Of a DNA stretch of 8,861 nucleotides, positions 1 to 7,136 are shown in pieces. The notes under the pieces were generated by a model that saw only the letters and a list, made by a program, of their open reading frames with translations, searched no databases and had not been told where the DNA came from. Location of the stretch: the NCBI GenBank assembly GCA_013152695.1, contig JAADFV010000041.1:1-8861 (forward strand), given 5' to 3'. Within the stretch, counting starts at the first letter, position 1. Every line of letters starts with the position of its first letter. Both the position numbers and the translations under genes were made by a program. The stretch is from Chloroflexota bacterium. Lineage in GTDB: Bacteria > Chloroflexota > Anaerolineae > J102.

Positions 1-8
1 TTGAAGCT

Positions 9-40
9 AAGAGTCGTTCCTTGGCCAGCCAGTGATTCTT
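9..40. repeat. Imperfect palindrome, copy 1 of a dispersed pair
   Basis: AAGAGTC (9-15) can pair with GATTCTT (34-40) with one G-T wobble, around a TTGGCCAG core. The 32-base unit aligns without gaps to 2653-2684 with 22 of 32 bases identical; the ends and the TGGCCA core are the conserved parts. A CACTTTTTT run follows directly, so a transcription terminator reading rightward is possible. With only two copies in view it may be an extragenic palindromic repeat, or chance similarity between two terminators. Confidence 0.4.
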
Positions 41-258
41 CACTTTTTTCAGAATGGCTTATTGTCCTCGGATGAGCAGAAGTCTATGCGAATTATTCTG
101 AAGAAAGGGGTGAATTTATAATATTAAATTGACATAATGCTAATTTTAGACCCGTCTGACGGTGAGTTGTGTAATTTTTAGAGTATGTGTACAATATAGG
201 TATTCTTTGCATCACTTTCCGTATTTTTGACCTAAGACACACTTTGTGAGGCCTGTAA

Positions 259-295
259 TTCAATATATTGAAACAGTATTTGAATTTTGTTAAAT
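259..295 (+). promoter_or_regulatory. Possible promoter overlapped by a 14-base palindrome
   Basis: TTCAATATATTGAA (259-272) is a perfect palindrome. A -35-like TTGAAA (268-273) begins inside its right half. A -10-like TTAAAT (290-295) follows at 16 bases, or TAAATA (291-296) at 17. This arrangement would suit a repressor site over a promoter serving the LysM gene downstream, but the leader would be nearly 200 bases long. The DNA is AT-rich, so chance matches are likely; this is a weak call. Confidence 0.25.
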
Positions 296-495
296 AGGCA
301 AATGATTGGTTCTGCTTGAGGTCTTGTTGCTTCGGGCAGGACCACACACTATTCATTTGCCTGTCATATTATCCCCCTTCCCACCCATTGTCGCCAGGCG
401 ATGGGCTCTTCCCCCACAACTCCCCCGCCGTGTTCCCCGTAAGCTGGCTCCAGCGATTATCGAAGAGACTGTATGGGCATCCCCTCACAGGACGA

Positions 496-1044
496 ATGCT
501 ATCCCGCTTCTGGCAGCATTTGTCTATTGTTATCGCCCTGTTGTTGGTGGTTTTATTGTTGCCGACGCCGACTGTTCATGCTGAAAAGGGATACGACGGG
601 GGTTTTGTATGGTATCGGGTGCGAAGCGGTGATACTCTGTGGGGACTGGCTCAGCGCTATCACACGACGGTGGCGGCGCTTCGTAGAGCCAACGGCCTCA
701 AGCGCAGTCTCATTCGTAGGGGACAAAGACTGAGGATTCCTGTCACGGCTAAAAACGCCGCCCTTTTGACGGCCCCACCTTCATCACGCTGTGGGAAAAC
801 GTATCGTGTGCGGCGAGGAGACACATTGTCATCCATTGCCCAACACTGCCAGGTCAAGGTCAGGCAAATCAAGCAGTGGAATGGTCTGAAAAAGAATAGA
901 ATTTGGGTGGGGCAAAAGCTGACCGTGTCGGCGAGAGCATTGTCTCAGACAAAAAGTCGCTCTTCGTGGCTTTCATCCCCCCTTGATCTGTACCAGCGCA
1001 CCTTACCAGTGCCAAGCTTTTCTCACCCTAATCGTTTACCCTGA
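496..1044 (+). CDS. Secreted protein with two LysM domains
   Basis: This encodes a 182-residue exported protein predicted to bind peptidoglycan or a related N-acetylglucosamine polymer. Residues 1-29 form a clear signal peptide: a basic start (MLSRFWQ), a hydrophobic core (IVIALLLVVLLL) and a likely cleavage after VHA. LysM 1 covers about residues 39-82 (YRVRSGDTLWGLAQ, ending GQRLRIP). LysM 2 covers about 101-144 (YRVRRGDTLSSIAQ, ending GQKLTV). Two cysteines, one just before and one inside LysM 2, could form a disulfide. There is no enzymatic domain; the tail of about 35 residues is rich in S, P and R. The frame is open back to an ATG at 316, but the 60 extra residues look non-coding and would bury the signal peptide. 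The chosen ATG has only a close AGGA (489-492, 3-base gap), so the start is not certain. The gene converges on the next with 16 bases between stop codons. The family is clear; the precise role is unknown. Confidence 0.85.
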   Translation: MLSRFWQHLSIVIALLLVVLLLPTPTVHAEKGYDGGFVWYRVRSGDTLWGLAQRYHTTVAALRRANGLKRSLIRRGQRLRIPVTAKNAALLTAPPSSRCGKTYRVRRGDTLSSIAQHCQVKVRQIKQWNGLKKNRIWVGQKLTVSARALSQTKSRSSWLSSPLDLYQRTLPVPSFSHPNRLP

Positions 1045-1060
1045 TCCGTGGTACTCTAGT

Positions 1061-2605
1061 TTATGGGTTTTCTCCCGGTAGGAGGTAGTGCAAGACAATG
1101 CTATGGACAATCTGCTCAATGGGCGCTTTATCGTCGCGAAGAATGGTGCCCTGGGTTGGTGCCACTCGAGCATAGGGTAGGGCCCGGTGCGCCATCTCAC
1201 GCAGAAGAGGCTGGCTGAAAGCTGCGACATTACGACGAAAATCCTCCAATGTCGCAGCCTGGTTACTGGCGACAATAAGGCTGTTGCCGAGACTGTATCC
1301 TTGGTTGGGTTCATCGATGACGAAAACCGTGGGATAGACCTGGGCCATGGTGGCGGCCAGAGCATCGACAAGACGAAAATCGGTGGCGGTACGGGCGGCA
1401 TTGATGGCAATGACGCCACGGGAGCTAAGATGCCGCCTGGTTTCAGCAAAGAATTCGACAGTAGTGAGATGGAAGGGAATGTAAGGAGGACGATAGGCGT
1501 CGATGGCAATGACATCGTAGGTGCCAGCAAAATGATTGAGATAGTACCGGCCATCTTGAGCAACAGCCTTTAGATTCGGTTCTGTCATGGCAAAGTAACG
1601 TTCTCCTGCCTGAATGATGGCCGGATCGAGTTCGACGCCATCGATGGGGATGGGGCCGTAGACGTTGGTATAAAGTTTGGGAACTGTGCCCGCGGCCAGG
1701 CCTATCATCAAGAGGCTCCCGACCTCATCGGGGCGGAAAGGGGCAGGGTTGAAGTAGGGAGCGAGGAGAAAGTAGTCCCAAATGCCATCACTCAGCGTCA
1801 TCCCGGGCCGATAGACGGAATGAACGCCAGCGCCTTCATTGAGCTTGAGCACAACTTCGGCGCCGTTTTGCACGACCTGGATGTAGTTGTAGGCGGACTC
1901 CTGTTCGAATAACGTGACGCTTTCCCCATGGATGGGGGAGCGGGTGATAAGACTCAGGGCCAGGAGGAGGATACCGACCAGGAACAACAGAAGGGCACGA
2001 CGAGGGCGCAGGGGGATAAGGGCAACGAGGGCACAAGTGAGGAGCATAAGCCCCAGGAGAAGAAAAGTTTGGCGAGTGCCTATGTTTGGGATGAGAATGA
2101 GCACAGGGATAAAGACACCAAGAATCGAACCTCCTGTGGACAAGGCAAAAACGCGTCCTGCAGTTTGACCTGCATCATCGGTGAGGTGAATGAGCAGGCG
2201 GATGGCAAAAGGACTCAACATTCCCAGGAGAAGAACCGGTACACTAAACAGGGCAAGGATGGCGCCAAAGGCACCGATCATAATTGCCGTATTGTAGGTG
2301 ACGAAGACACCCGCTGCCAGCTGCAAAATAGGGCGAGCAATGAAGGGGATAAGGGCGACAGCAATACCGGCGAGGGCGGCGATGCTGTAGAAAAGACTGG
2401 GAGTAGGATGGCGGTCGGCAATTCTTCCCCCCAGCCAATAGCCTCCTGAGAGATACAAAAGGATGAGTCCAATGAGGCTGGCCCAAACGAAGATCGAATT
2501 CCCGAACCAGGGATCGAGAAGGCGGCTGGCAGCTAATTCCACCCCGAGGCTGGTAAATCCTGCGACGAAAACCGTGAGATGGAGGAGTTTTGAGGAGGTA
2601 TTCAT
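1061..2605 (-). CDS. Membrane protein fused to a spermidine-synthase-like domain
   Basis: This encodes a 514-residue protein in two parts. Residues 1-221 hold about seven hydrophobic membrane segments (for example 7-27, 38-59, 71-93, 105-137, 150-172, 178-198, 202-221). Residues of about 230-510 are a cytoplasmic Rossmann-type methyltransferase or aminopropyltransferase-like domain. Visible motifs are a nucleotide-binding loop (LLMIGLAAG, 298-306), VELDP (324-328), DGR (351-353), YDVIAIDAY (363-371) and IPFHLTTVEFF (376-386). This is the architecture often annotated 'fused MFS/spermidine synthase'. In true spermidine synthases the segment after YDVI reads D-S-T-D-P, and its second Asp is catalytic. 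Here it reads D369-A-Y-R372-P, so polyamine synthesis is doubtful; substrate and reaction are unknown. A weak AGGG lies 8 bases before the ATG. The gene is 126 bases downstream of yvcK on the same strand and may be co-transcribed or have its own promoter. A long charged open frame on the opposite strand (1928-2449) is a shadow of this gene. Confidence 0.88.
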   Translation of the reverse strand: MNTSSKLLHLTVFVAGFTSLGVELAASRLLDPWFGNSIFVWASLIGLILLYLSGGYWLGGRIADRHPTPSLFYSIAALAGIAVALIPFIARPILQLAAGVFVTYNTAIMIGAFGAILALFSVPVLLLGMLSPFAIRLLIHLTDDAGQTAGRVFALSTGGSILGVFIPVLILIPNIGTRQTFLLLGLMLLTCALVALIPLRPRRALLLFLVGILLLALSLITRSPIHGESVTLFEQESAYNYIQVVQNGAEVVLKLNEGAGVHSVYRPGMTLSDGIWDYFLLAPYFNPAPFRPDEVGSLLMIGLAAGTVPKLYTNVYGPIPIDGVELDPAIIQAGERYFAMTEPNLKAVAQDGRYYLNHFAGTYDVIAIDAYRPPYIPFHLTTVEFFAETRRHLSSRGVIAINAARTATDFRLVDALAATMAQVYPTVFVIDEPNQGYSLGNSLIVASNQAATLEDFRRNVAAFSQPLLREMAHRALPYARVAPTQGTILRDDKAPIEQIVHSIVLHYLLPGENP

Positions 2606-2651
2606 GGATTTTGCCCTGCGATGTCGGTGTTGGGTGGGCGGATGAGTCAGG

Positions 2652-2685
2652 AAAGAATCTCATCCTGGCCAAGCAACGATTCTTT
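2652..2685. repeat. Imperfect palindrome between yvcK and the next gene, copy 2
   Basis: AAAGAATC (2652-2659) is the exact reverse complement of GATTCTTT (2678-2685). They enclose an 18-base middle with a self-complementary TGGCCA. It resembles the unit at 9-40. On the - strand it lies just after the yvcK stop, where it could end or attenuate transcription. No T-run follows the stem beyond its own TTCTTT, so a classic intrinsic terminator is not well supported. Confidence 0.45.
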
Positions 2686-2731
2686 TCTGGGCTGAAAATA
2701 ACACATCTCGCCTTCTACGCTTGGCTGAGAC

Positions 2732-4021
2732 TTAATTCCTTTCGGCAAGAATGTTCATGAGCGCCTTTCCCATCTTTTCTGGATCATGTCGCCAGGGTTG
2801 TTCTTTATCTTGGAGATCGGCTGTCAGCAAGCGATAGCCGGGTATAGGGCGGGAAGGTAAGCGCACCCATTGGGAGCGACCTCCCGGTGGTGGTGCTGTT
2901 CCCCAAGTATCATTGGCAAGGACAATGTGAAACAGACCGATACCGGCGTGTTGGATGAGCGCCTGCACATGATCGTCGACATCATAGCCAGTGGTTTCTC
3001 CCGGTTGCGTGGCAATATTGCATACGTAGACTTTGATGGCGTGAGCAGCCTGAATTGCTTCTCTGATTTCAGGCACGAGCAGGTTGGGCATGATGCTGGT
3101 ATAGAGACTTCCTGGTCCAGCGACGATCATATCTGCTGCCAGGATGGCACGGATAGCCTCAGGATAGGCGCGGGGCGACTCTGGCTCCAGGTAAATGCGG
3201 TGGATACGACGTCCACGCCCCAATTTGGGGATCAGTGATTCCCCGCGGATACGCTCCAACCGTCCTTCTTCATCCTGCACATCGGCTACCAACTGCACAA
3301 GCTCGAGGGTGGAGGGCAGAACGCGACCGCGCACGGCCAGCACCCGGCTCGATTCAATCAGGCCTTGTTCAAAAGATCCGGCAATTTCAGCCATAGCCGC
3401 GAGATAGAGATTACCAAAGGCGTGGCCTTCCAAGCCTGTGCCGGCATGAAATCGATACTGAAAGAGACGGGCAGTGGTCGCTTCAGCCTCGGAGAGGGCA
3501 GCAATATTGTTGCGAAAATCGCCCGGCGGCAGCAATCCCAACTCGCTGCGTAGCCGCCCAGAACTGCCGCCATCATCGGCTACAGTGACCACTGCCGTGA
3601 TGTTATCCGTGTAGGTTTTAAGCCCCCGCAGAACCGAGGGCATACCGGTGCCACCACCGATGCAGACGATGTGAGGCCCGCGCTGACGTCGTCGATGGCG
3701 ATAGATTTCCTTGACGACATTTCCATCGAGGGTCGTGAACGGCGCCAAAAGAGAACGGTTGAAGCCGATCAGACTCCAAATGGTGAGGATGATACCAAGA
3801 CCGCCAAAAAGAATTGCACGTAAGGTCCGGGGGAGGAACTGTAGGGTGAGCCAGTAGAAGGAGGGGGGATAGTTTCCTGCCACATAGACGGCGCGTAAAA
3901 GGTACGCCAGGCCCAGGCTCATCAGCGTGATCCCGATCAGCAATAGAACGAGCCAGCGTTTGATGTACAGTCCTGGCGTCAGCCAGGCACGTATTTCCTG
4001 CAGTTTTCGCTGCCAGTGCAT
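2732..4021 (-). CDS. yvcK: YvcK-family gluconeogenesis factor with membrane anchor
   Basis: This encodes a 429-residue YvcK/CofD-like protein. Residues of about 22-45 and 66-88 are two membrane-spanning segments. The cytoplasmic domain starts near residue 115 and carries the YvcK signatures: GGGTGMPSVLRGLK (122-135), TVADDGGSSGRLR (146-158), PPGDFRNNIAAL (165-176), GHAFGNLYLAAM (199-210), AGPGSLYTSIMPNLLV (301-316) and CNIATQPGETTGY (334-346). In Bacillus and Mycobacterium, YvcK proteins bind UDP-GlcNAc and are needed for growth on gluconeogenic carbon sources and for normal envelope synthesis. The fold is shared with CofD (F420 biosynthesis), but the QPGET signature and the membrane part fit YvcK. 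AAGG lies 7 bases before the ATG. The gene begins 29 bases after the FAD oxidoreductase stop, so it is probably in the same transcript. The usual partners rapZ and whiA are absent from this window. Confidence 0.92.
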   Translation of the reverse strand: MHWQRKLQEIRAWLTPGLYIKRWLVLLLIGITLMSLGLAYLLRAVYVAGNYPPSFYWLTLQFLPRTLRAILFGGLGIILTIWSLIGFNRSLLAPFTTLDGNVVKEIYRHRRRQRGPHIVCIGGGTGMPSVLRGLKTYTDNITAVVTVADDGGSSGRLRSELGLLPPGDFRNNIAALSEAEATTARLFQYRFHAGTGLEGHAFGNLYLAAMAEIAGSFEQGLIESSRVLAVRGRVLPSTLELVQLVADVQDEEGRLERIRGESLIPKLGRGRRIHRIYLEPESPRAYPEAIRAILAADMIVAGPGSLYTSIMPNLLVPEIREAIQAAHAIKVYVCNIATQPGETTGYDVDDHVQALIQHAGIGLFHIVLANDTWGTAPPPGGRSQWVRLPSRPIPGYRLLTADLQDKEQPWRHDPEKMGKALMNILAERN

Positions 4022-4050
4022 GAATACCTTATCAGGGTGATGGCTGAAGG

Positions 4051-5226
4051 CTAACCAACAATACTGTATTCGTATTGTCCTTGCACGGGTTGGCCTTCGG
4101 CAAAGCGGCTCAGGCGGAAAAGGGTAGGATCGAACAGCGGGTCACTGACATCGGTAACCAGGTCTGCCATGATTCGGCCTACAGCCGGCCCCAGCTTGAA
4201 ACCATGGCCACTAAAGCCGGTACAGATAAAATGCCCACTTTTTTCGGGAGCCTCGGCGATGATGGGGTGCCAATCAGGGGTGATGGCATAAATCGAAGCA
4301 TATCCTCCTGTACTTTGGCTATACTCCATGGCCGGATAGCGGGCAATGAGACGTTCTCCTGCATCCAAAATGAAAGACTGATCGACTTGTTCGTCGAAGG
4401 CATCCGGGTTGACGATGTCTTCTGCTTCGGAAGGATCGATGAGCCCAGCCAGGGTTAGATCTCCGGTCTCGGGACGGAAGTAAATGGCGTGGATGAAGTC
4501 ACCGACGACGGGGTGGGGCGCTTCATGTCCCGCCGGGCGACGGAATAGTGCAACCTGTACGCGGCAGGCATCGATGGGAGCCTCGATCTCGGCCAGACGC
4601 GCCACCTGCGCTCCCCAGGCGCCGGTAGCATTGATGACCACTGGGGCAGAGAAGTTACCCTTGGCTGTAGCCACGCCTTGTACACGCCCTTGCGCAAAGT
4701 TGATTCCCGTCACTGCTGTTTGTTGGAAAAATTGTGTTCCATGCCGCTTGGCAGCGTTGGCAAAGGATTGCACTGTGAGATAAGGATCGGCATAGCCACT
4801 TTCTGGTTCGAAAGCTGCAGCCACCAGATCGTCAGTTTTCATCAGGGGCATGATTTCATGAAGCGCTTCGGGCGAGAGGATTTCTGTGTGGATGCCGAGA
4901 CTTTGCTGCATGGCCACATTCGCTTCTAACCCGGCACGATCCTTGCTGGCGACGGCCACGACAAAACCAACAGGAACAAATCCGGCCTCGCCACCTACCT
5001 CCTCCGAGAAGTTTTGAAATACCCGCAAGCTATAGAGGGCCATACGTGCGGTCAGTTCGTTGGAATAATGCTGACGGATGATGGCGGAGGATTTGCCACT
5101 GCCACCGCTGGCAATGAAATCTTTTTCGATCACGGCGACTTTGAGCCCGCGCTGGGCCAGTTGAAAAGCCGTGCTGCAGCCCATAATGCCGGCGCCAATA
5201 ACGATTGCATCAAATGTTTGGGTCAT
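4051..5226 (-). CDS. DAO-family FAD-dependent oxidoreductase (sarcosine-oxidase-beta-like)
   Basis: This encodes a 391-residue flavoprotein of the D-amino-acid oxidase (DAO) family. The FAD-binding dinucleotide fold is at the N terminus (VIGAGIMGCSTAFQLAQRG, 9-27), followed by the acidic end of strand 2 (VIEKD, 32-36). Next comes the GGSGKSSAIIRQHYS segment (41-55), typical of the sarcosine oxidase beta group. A second FAD contact is INATGAW (198-204), and the C terminus has ITPDWHPII (315-323) and FSGHGFKLGP (338-347). Such enzymes oxidise secondary or tertiary amines or amino acids such as sarcosine, dimethylglycine or D-amino acids, passing electrons to oxygen or an acceptor. The cysteine that covalently holds FAD in monomeric sarcosine oxidase appears to be replaced (Ser311 by motif alignment), so FAD is probably non-covalent. 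An AGGAG sits 7 bases before the ATG (5234-5238). The gene follows the MaoC gene by 50 bases and precedes yvcK by 29. The true substrate cannot be read from sequence. Confidence 0.88.
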   Translation of the reverse strand: MTQTFDAIVIGAGIMGCSTAFQLAQRGLKVAVIEKDFIASGGSGKSSAIIRQHYSNELTARMALYSLRVFQNFSEEVGGEAGFVPVGFVVAVASKDRAGLEANVAMQQSLGIHTEILSPEALHEIMPLMKTDDLVAAAFEPESGYADPYLTVQSFANAAKRHGTQFFQQTAVTGINFAQGRVQGVATAKGNFSAPVVINATGAWGAQVARLAEIEAPIDACRVQVALFRRPAGHEAPHPVVGDFIHAIYFRPETGDLTLAGLIDPSEAEDIVNPDAFDEQVDQSFILDAGERLIARYPAMEYSQSTGGYASIYAITPDWHPIIAEAPEKSGHFICTGFSGHGFKLGPAVGRIMADLVTDVSDPLFDPTLFRLSRFAEGQPVQGQYEYSIVG

Positions 5227-5276
5227 GAGGATACTCCTGGTCGAAAAGAGTGTGGATCAGAGTGGTTTGATCAGGG

Positions 5277-5741
5277 CTACTGTTCCTGGCTTTTTACCAA
5301 CACCTTCCACTTTCCTCGTTGAACTTTTTGATCCCGCTGGTTCAAAACTTCGACTTTGAGCCACACGAATCCTCCACCCAGCCGTTTGACCAGTTTTTTA
5401 TCAGCAACGGTGGCGCGCACACGAATGGTGTCACCAATTTTGACTACCTGGCGAAACTCCCACTCCAAGCCCATAAAGGCTATCACTGTATCTTCCATAA
5501 AGCCCAAACGTGTGGCCAGACCCGTGGCCGCAGATAAGACCAAGAGGCCATGAGCAATACGCTCTCCGGTCATCTGTTGCTTGCTATACTCGGCATCGGT
5601 GTGGATCTGATTCCAATCACCGGAAAGCATGGCAAACTGAACGATGTCGGCTTCTGTAATAGTACGGCCTGCACTTTCAACACTGTCGCCGATTTCGAAT
5701 TCTTCGAAGAATAATCCTTTGGGGCGGATAAGTCGAGTCAT
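5277..5741 (-). CDS. MaoC-like (R)-specific enoyl-CoA hydratase family protein
   Basis: This encodes a 154-residue single hot-dog-fold protein of the MaoC family. These enzymes hydrate trans-2-enoyl-CoA or dehydrate 3-hydroxyacyl-CoA in fatty acid or polyketide-type metabolism. The hydratase-2 motif is present: SGDWNQIHTD (40-49), with Asp42 and His47 as the predicted catalytic pair. It is followed by RIAHGLLVLS (61-70), the usual substrate-pocket helix, and by the MGLEWEF strand (90-96). The frame is open upstream to 5963, but family similarity begins at MTRLIRPKGLFFEEF, so the ATG at 5741 was chosen. A partial ribosome site, GTGAG, lies 7 bases before it, and the promoter at 5844-5873 lies inside the longer frame, which argues against the longer start. 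It is the first gene of the probable operon with the FAD oxidoreductase and yvcK. The exact substrate is unknown. Confidence 0.88.
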   Translation of the reverse strand: MTRLIRPKGLFFEEFEIGDSVESAGRTITEADIVQFAMLSGDWNQIHTDAEYSKQQMTGERIAHGLLVLSAATGLATRLGFMEDTVIAFMGLEWEFRQVVKIGDTIRVRATVADKKLVKRLGGGFVWLKVEVLNQRDQKVQRGKWKVLVKSQEQ

Positions 5742-5843
5742 GTTATTGCTCACAAATCGAGAGAAGGCGGGCAAGATAGAGCGGCAGTGTGGAATCTTAT
5801 CGCCGCATACCCAACCTGCCCGGGTGGATTGAATGCTGTTTCG

Positions 5844-5873
5844 ATTGTAACTTTGGCTCGAGCTCCTTGTCAA
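5844..5873 (-). promoter_or_regulatory. Sigma-70-type promoter for the MaoC-FAD-yvcK operon
   Basis: Read on the - strand there is a perfect -35 box TTGACA (complement of 5868-5873), an 18-base spacer and a -10 box TACAAT (complement of 5844-5849, 5 of 6 to consensus). Transcription would start near 5837, giving a leader of about 96 bases before the MaoC ATG. This is a strong consensus match in a region where a promoter is expected. It has not been tested experimentally. Confidence 0.65.
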
Positions 5874-5926
5874 AAGAAGAAAGATAGAGGAGGTTGTGGG
5901 GGGAGTCAAATGGCGCCTGATTTTCC

Positions 5927-5955
5927 TTGACCGCAAATGATTTCCAGGATAGAAT
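5927..5955 (+). promoter_or_regulatory. Sigma-70-type promoter for the LLM oxidoreductase gene
   Basis: The -35 box TTGACC (5927-5932, 5 of 6) and the -10 box TAGAAT (5950-5955, 5 of 6) are separated by the ideal 17 bases. The predicted start is near 5962, leaving a leader of about 112 bases before the GTG start at 6074. The two opposing promoters have -35 boxes 53 bases apart, so one regulator bound between them could control both directions. Confidence 0.6.
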
Positions 5956-6060
5956 GTGGCCATACGCCATTAAATAGCGGGTCGATGCATGCTTTATTCA
6001 GGGCGTTTTTTGGCCTGCATATTTAAATGATAACTGAATTTTTACCCAAAATCACCCATC

Positions 6061-6067
6061 AGAGGAG
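6061..6067 (+). promoter_or_regulatory. Ribosome binding site fixing a GTG start
   Basis: AGAGGAG lies 6 bases before the GTG at 6074. There is no ATG at the expected N terminus, so this strong site together with the family alignment (MERVALYLQ) decides the start. Confidence 0.75.
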
Positions 6068-6073
6068 TTCATA

Positions 6074-7066
6074 GTGGAACGAGTAGCACTCTATCTTCAA
6101 GATGCACATCCCATTCGCCAAGGAATGGAACTGGCGCAATACGCCGAGGCTCGAGGTTTTGAAGCTGTGTGGCAGGCAGAATCACGGCTGGTGAGGGATG
6201 CCATCGTCCCCATGGCTGCTTATGCTGCCGTGACTGAGAAAATTAAGATTGGTAGTGGTGTAATCAACAACTGGACACGTAATATTGGTTTGTTGGCAGC
6301 CACTTTTTTGACTCTGGATGATCTGGCGCCTGACCGCATTATTTGCGGGATCGGAGCCTGGTGGGATCCCCTGGCTCGTAACGTGGGTATCGAGCGTCGC
6401 AAGCCCCTCAAAGCGATGAGAGAGACCATCGTCGTTATGAAGCAATTGCTCAGGTTAGAACGTGTCACCTTCCATGGTGAGTTTCATCATGTTGATGGCA
6501 TCGAGCTGGACGTGGTGCATGGCCGTCGCGAGCCACGAAATGTGCCCATTTACATTGGCGCCACAGGTGCAAAAATGATGGAGCTGGCAGGGGAGATTGC
6601 CGATGGTGTAGTCTTGAATTATTGTGTGCCGCCCGAATACAATGATGAAGCCATGGCTCACCTGGAGGCTGGGGCCAAGAAGGCCGGTCGCAGTATCGAC
6701 GAGATCGATCGTCCGCAATTGGTGGTGTGCTCGGTGGATAATGACCGGAAAAAGGCTCTGGACGGAGCACGAGGTTTGCTCACCCAGTATCTGGCGCAAC
6801 AGCCACACATTGCCAAAGCCAGTGGTGTTAGCGAGGAAGTCGTGCATGAAATCCAGTCGATTCTGGGCTGGCCGGCCACCAAAGAGCAAATCCGCAAGGC
6901 GATGCCCCTGGTGCCCGATGATCTCGTACAACGCATCACGGCCAGTGGCACACCCGAAGAGGTGAAGGCCAAGGTGCAGGAATACCTCGATCACGGTGCT
7001 ACCTGCCCCATTTTGTATCCCTTGGGTGATCCCAAACTGATGATCGACATTTTTGCAACGCAGTAG
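6074..7066 (+). CDS. LLM-class flavin/F420-dependent oxidoreductase
   Basis: This encodes a 330-residue luciferase-like monooxygenase (TIM barrel) of the group resembling methylenetetrahydromethanopterin reductase. Motifs seen are [17 protein letters not shown] (20-36), [14 protein letters not shown] (57-70), TLDDLAPDR (80-88), [11 protein letters not shown] (91-101), [21 protein letters not shown] (split across 158-178) and the C-terminal SGTPEEV (291-297). The length fits the full-length family. Members use F420 or reduced FMN, and the Mer-like GSGV and GIGAWW pattern leans toward F420, though the sequence alone does not settle this. In bacteria outside methanogens these enzymes act on varied organic substrates, so the name methylenetetrahydromethanopterin reductase should not be taken literally. 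It starts with GTG behind AGAGGAG. It has its own promoter, diverges from the MaoC operon and converges on the NADH:flavin oxidoreductase gene. No F420-synthesis gene is in the window. Confidence 0.88.
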   Translation: MERVALYLQDAHPIRQGMELAQYAEARGFEAVWQAESRLVRDAIVPMAAYAAVTEKIKIGSGVINNWTRNIGLLAATFLTLDDLAPDRIICGIGAWWDPLARNVGIERRKPLKAMRETIVVMKQLLRLERVTFHGEFHHVDGIELDVVHGRREPRNVPIYIGATGAKMMELAGEIADGVVLNYCVPPEYNDEAMAHLEAGAKKAGRSIDEIDRPQLVVCSVDNDRKKALDGARGLLTQYLAQQPHIAKASGVSEEVVHEIQSILGWPATKEQIRKAMPLVPDDLVQRITASGTPEEVKAKVQEYLDHGATCPILYPLGDPKLMIDIFATQ

Positions 7067-7136
7067 ATGGTTATTTCCTGATTTGAGCGTAGCTCATCTC
7101 ATTTTTCCAACCCTGATCCAGAGAAGCTAGAACCAA

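Larger units (their letters stand above)
1..495. other. Non-coding, partly AT-rich leader region
   Basis: No convincing gene was found here on either strand. Bases 91-300 are very AT-rich (64 of 210 are G or C), unlike the genes that follow. The stretch holds an imperfect palindrome at 9-40, an 11-base palindrome (CCGTCTGACGG, 152-162), a 14-base perfect palindrome (259-272) and a possible promoter. From about 316 the composition returns to that of the coding DNA. The + frame of the LysM gene is open from 316, but the encoded residues look like translated leader. An open stretch from the left edge to 75 in frame 1 is too short to call the tail of a gene. Confidence 0.6.
5742..6073. other. Divergent control region between MaoC and LLM genes
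   Basis: These 332 bases separate two genes reading away from each other. Apart from the two promoters listed separately and the ribosome site of the right-hand gene, I see no RNA gene or strong hairpin. A weak stem (CAGG at 5999-6002 with CCTG at 6014-6017, T-rich loop) lies in the leader of the LLM transcript and is too short to call. Confidence 0.7.

Noticed and set aside
117..146. Promoter boxes TATAAT (117-122) and TTGACA (129-134)
   Set aside because: They are in the wrong order to pair, and neither has a partner at 16-18 bases.
93..356. An 87-codon open frame on the - strand
   Set aside because: It lies in AT-rich DNA, has no ribosome site, and its residues resemble no family I recognise; it is most likely chance.
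316..495. An N-terminal extension of the LysM protein from the ATG at 316
   Set aside because: It would put 60 residues, rich in Pro, Cys and aromatic residues, before a textbook signal peptide. No good ribosome site or family similarity supports it.
1928..2449. A 173-codon charged open frame on the + strand
   Set aside because: It is antisense to the membrane half of the spermidine-synthase-like gene; hydrophobic codons on one strand give charged codons on the other. No start signal supports it.
2732..4021. Naming the YvcK protein CofD (2-phospho-lactate transferase), given the neighbouring F420-type LLM enzyme
   Set aside because: The motifs CNIATQPGETTGY and GGGTGMPSVLRGLK and the membrane segments fit YvcK; no other F420-synthesis gene is present.
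5742..5963. A longer MaoC protein starting at 5963
   Set aside because: The extra 74 residues are not family-like, and the best promoter (5844-5873) would lie inside the coding region.
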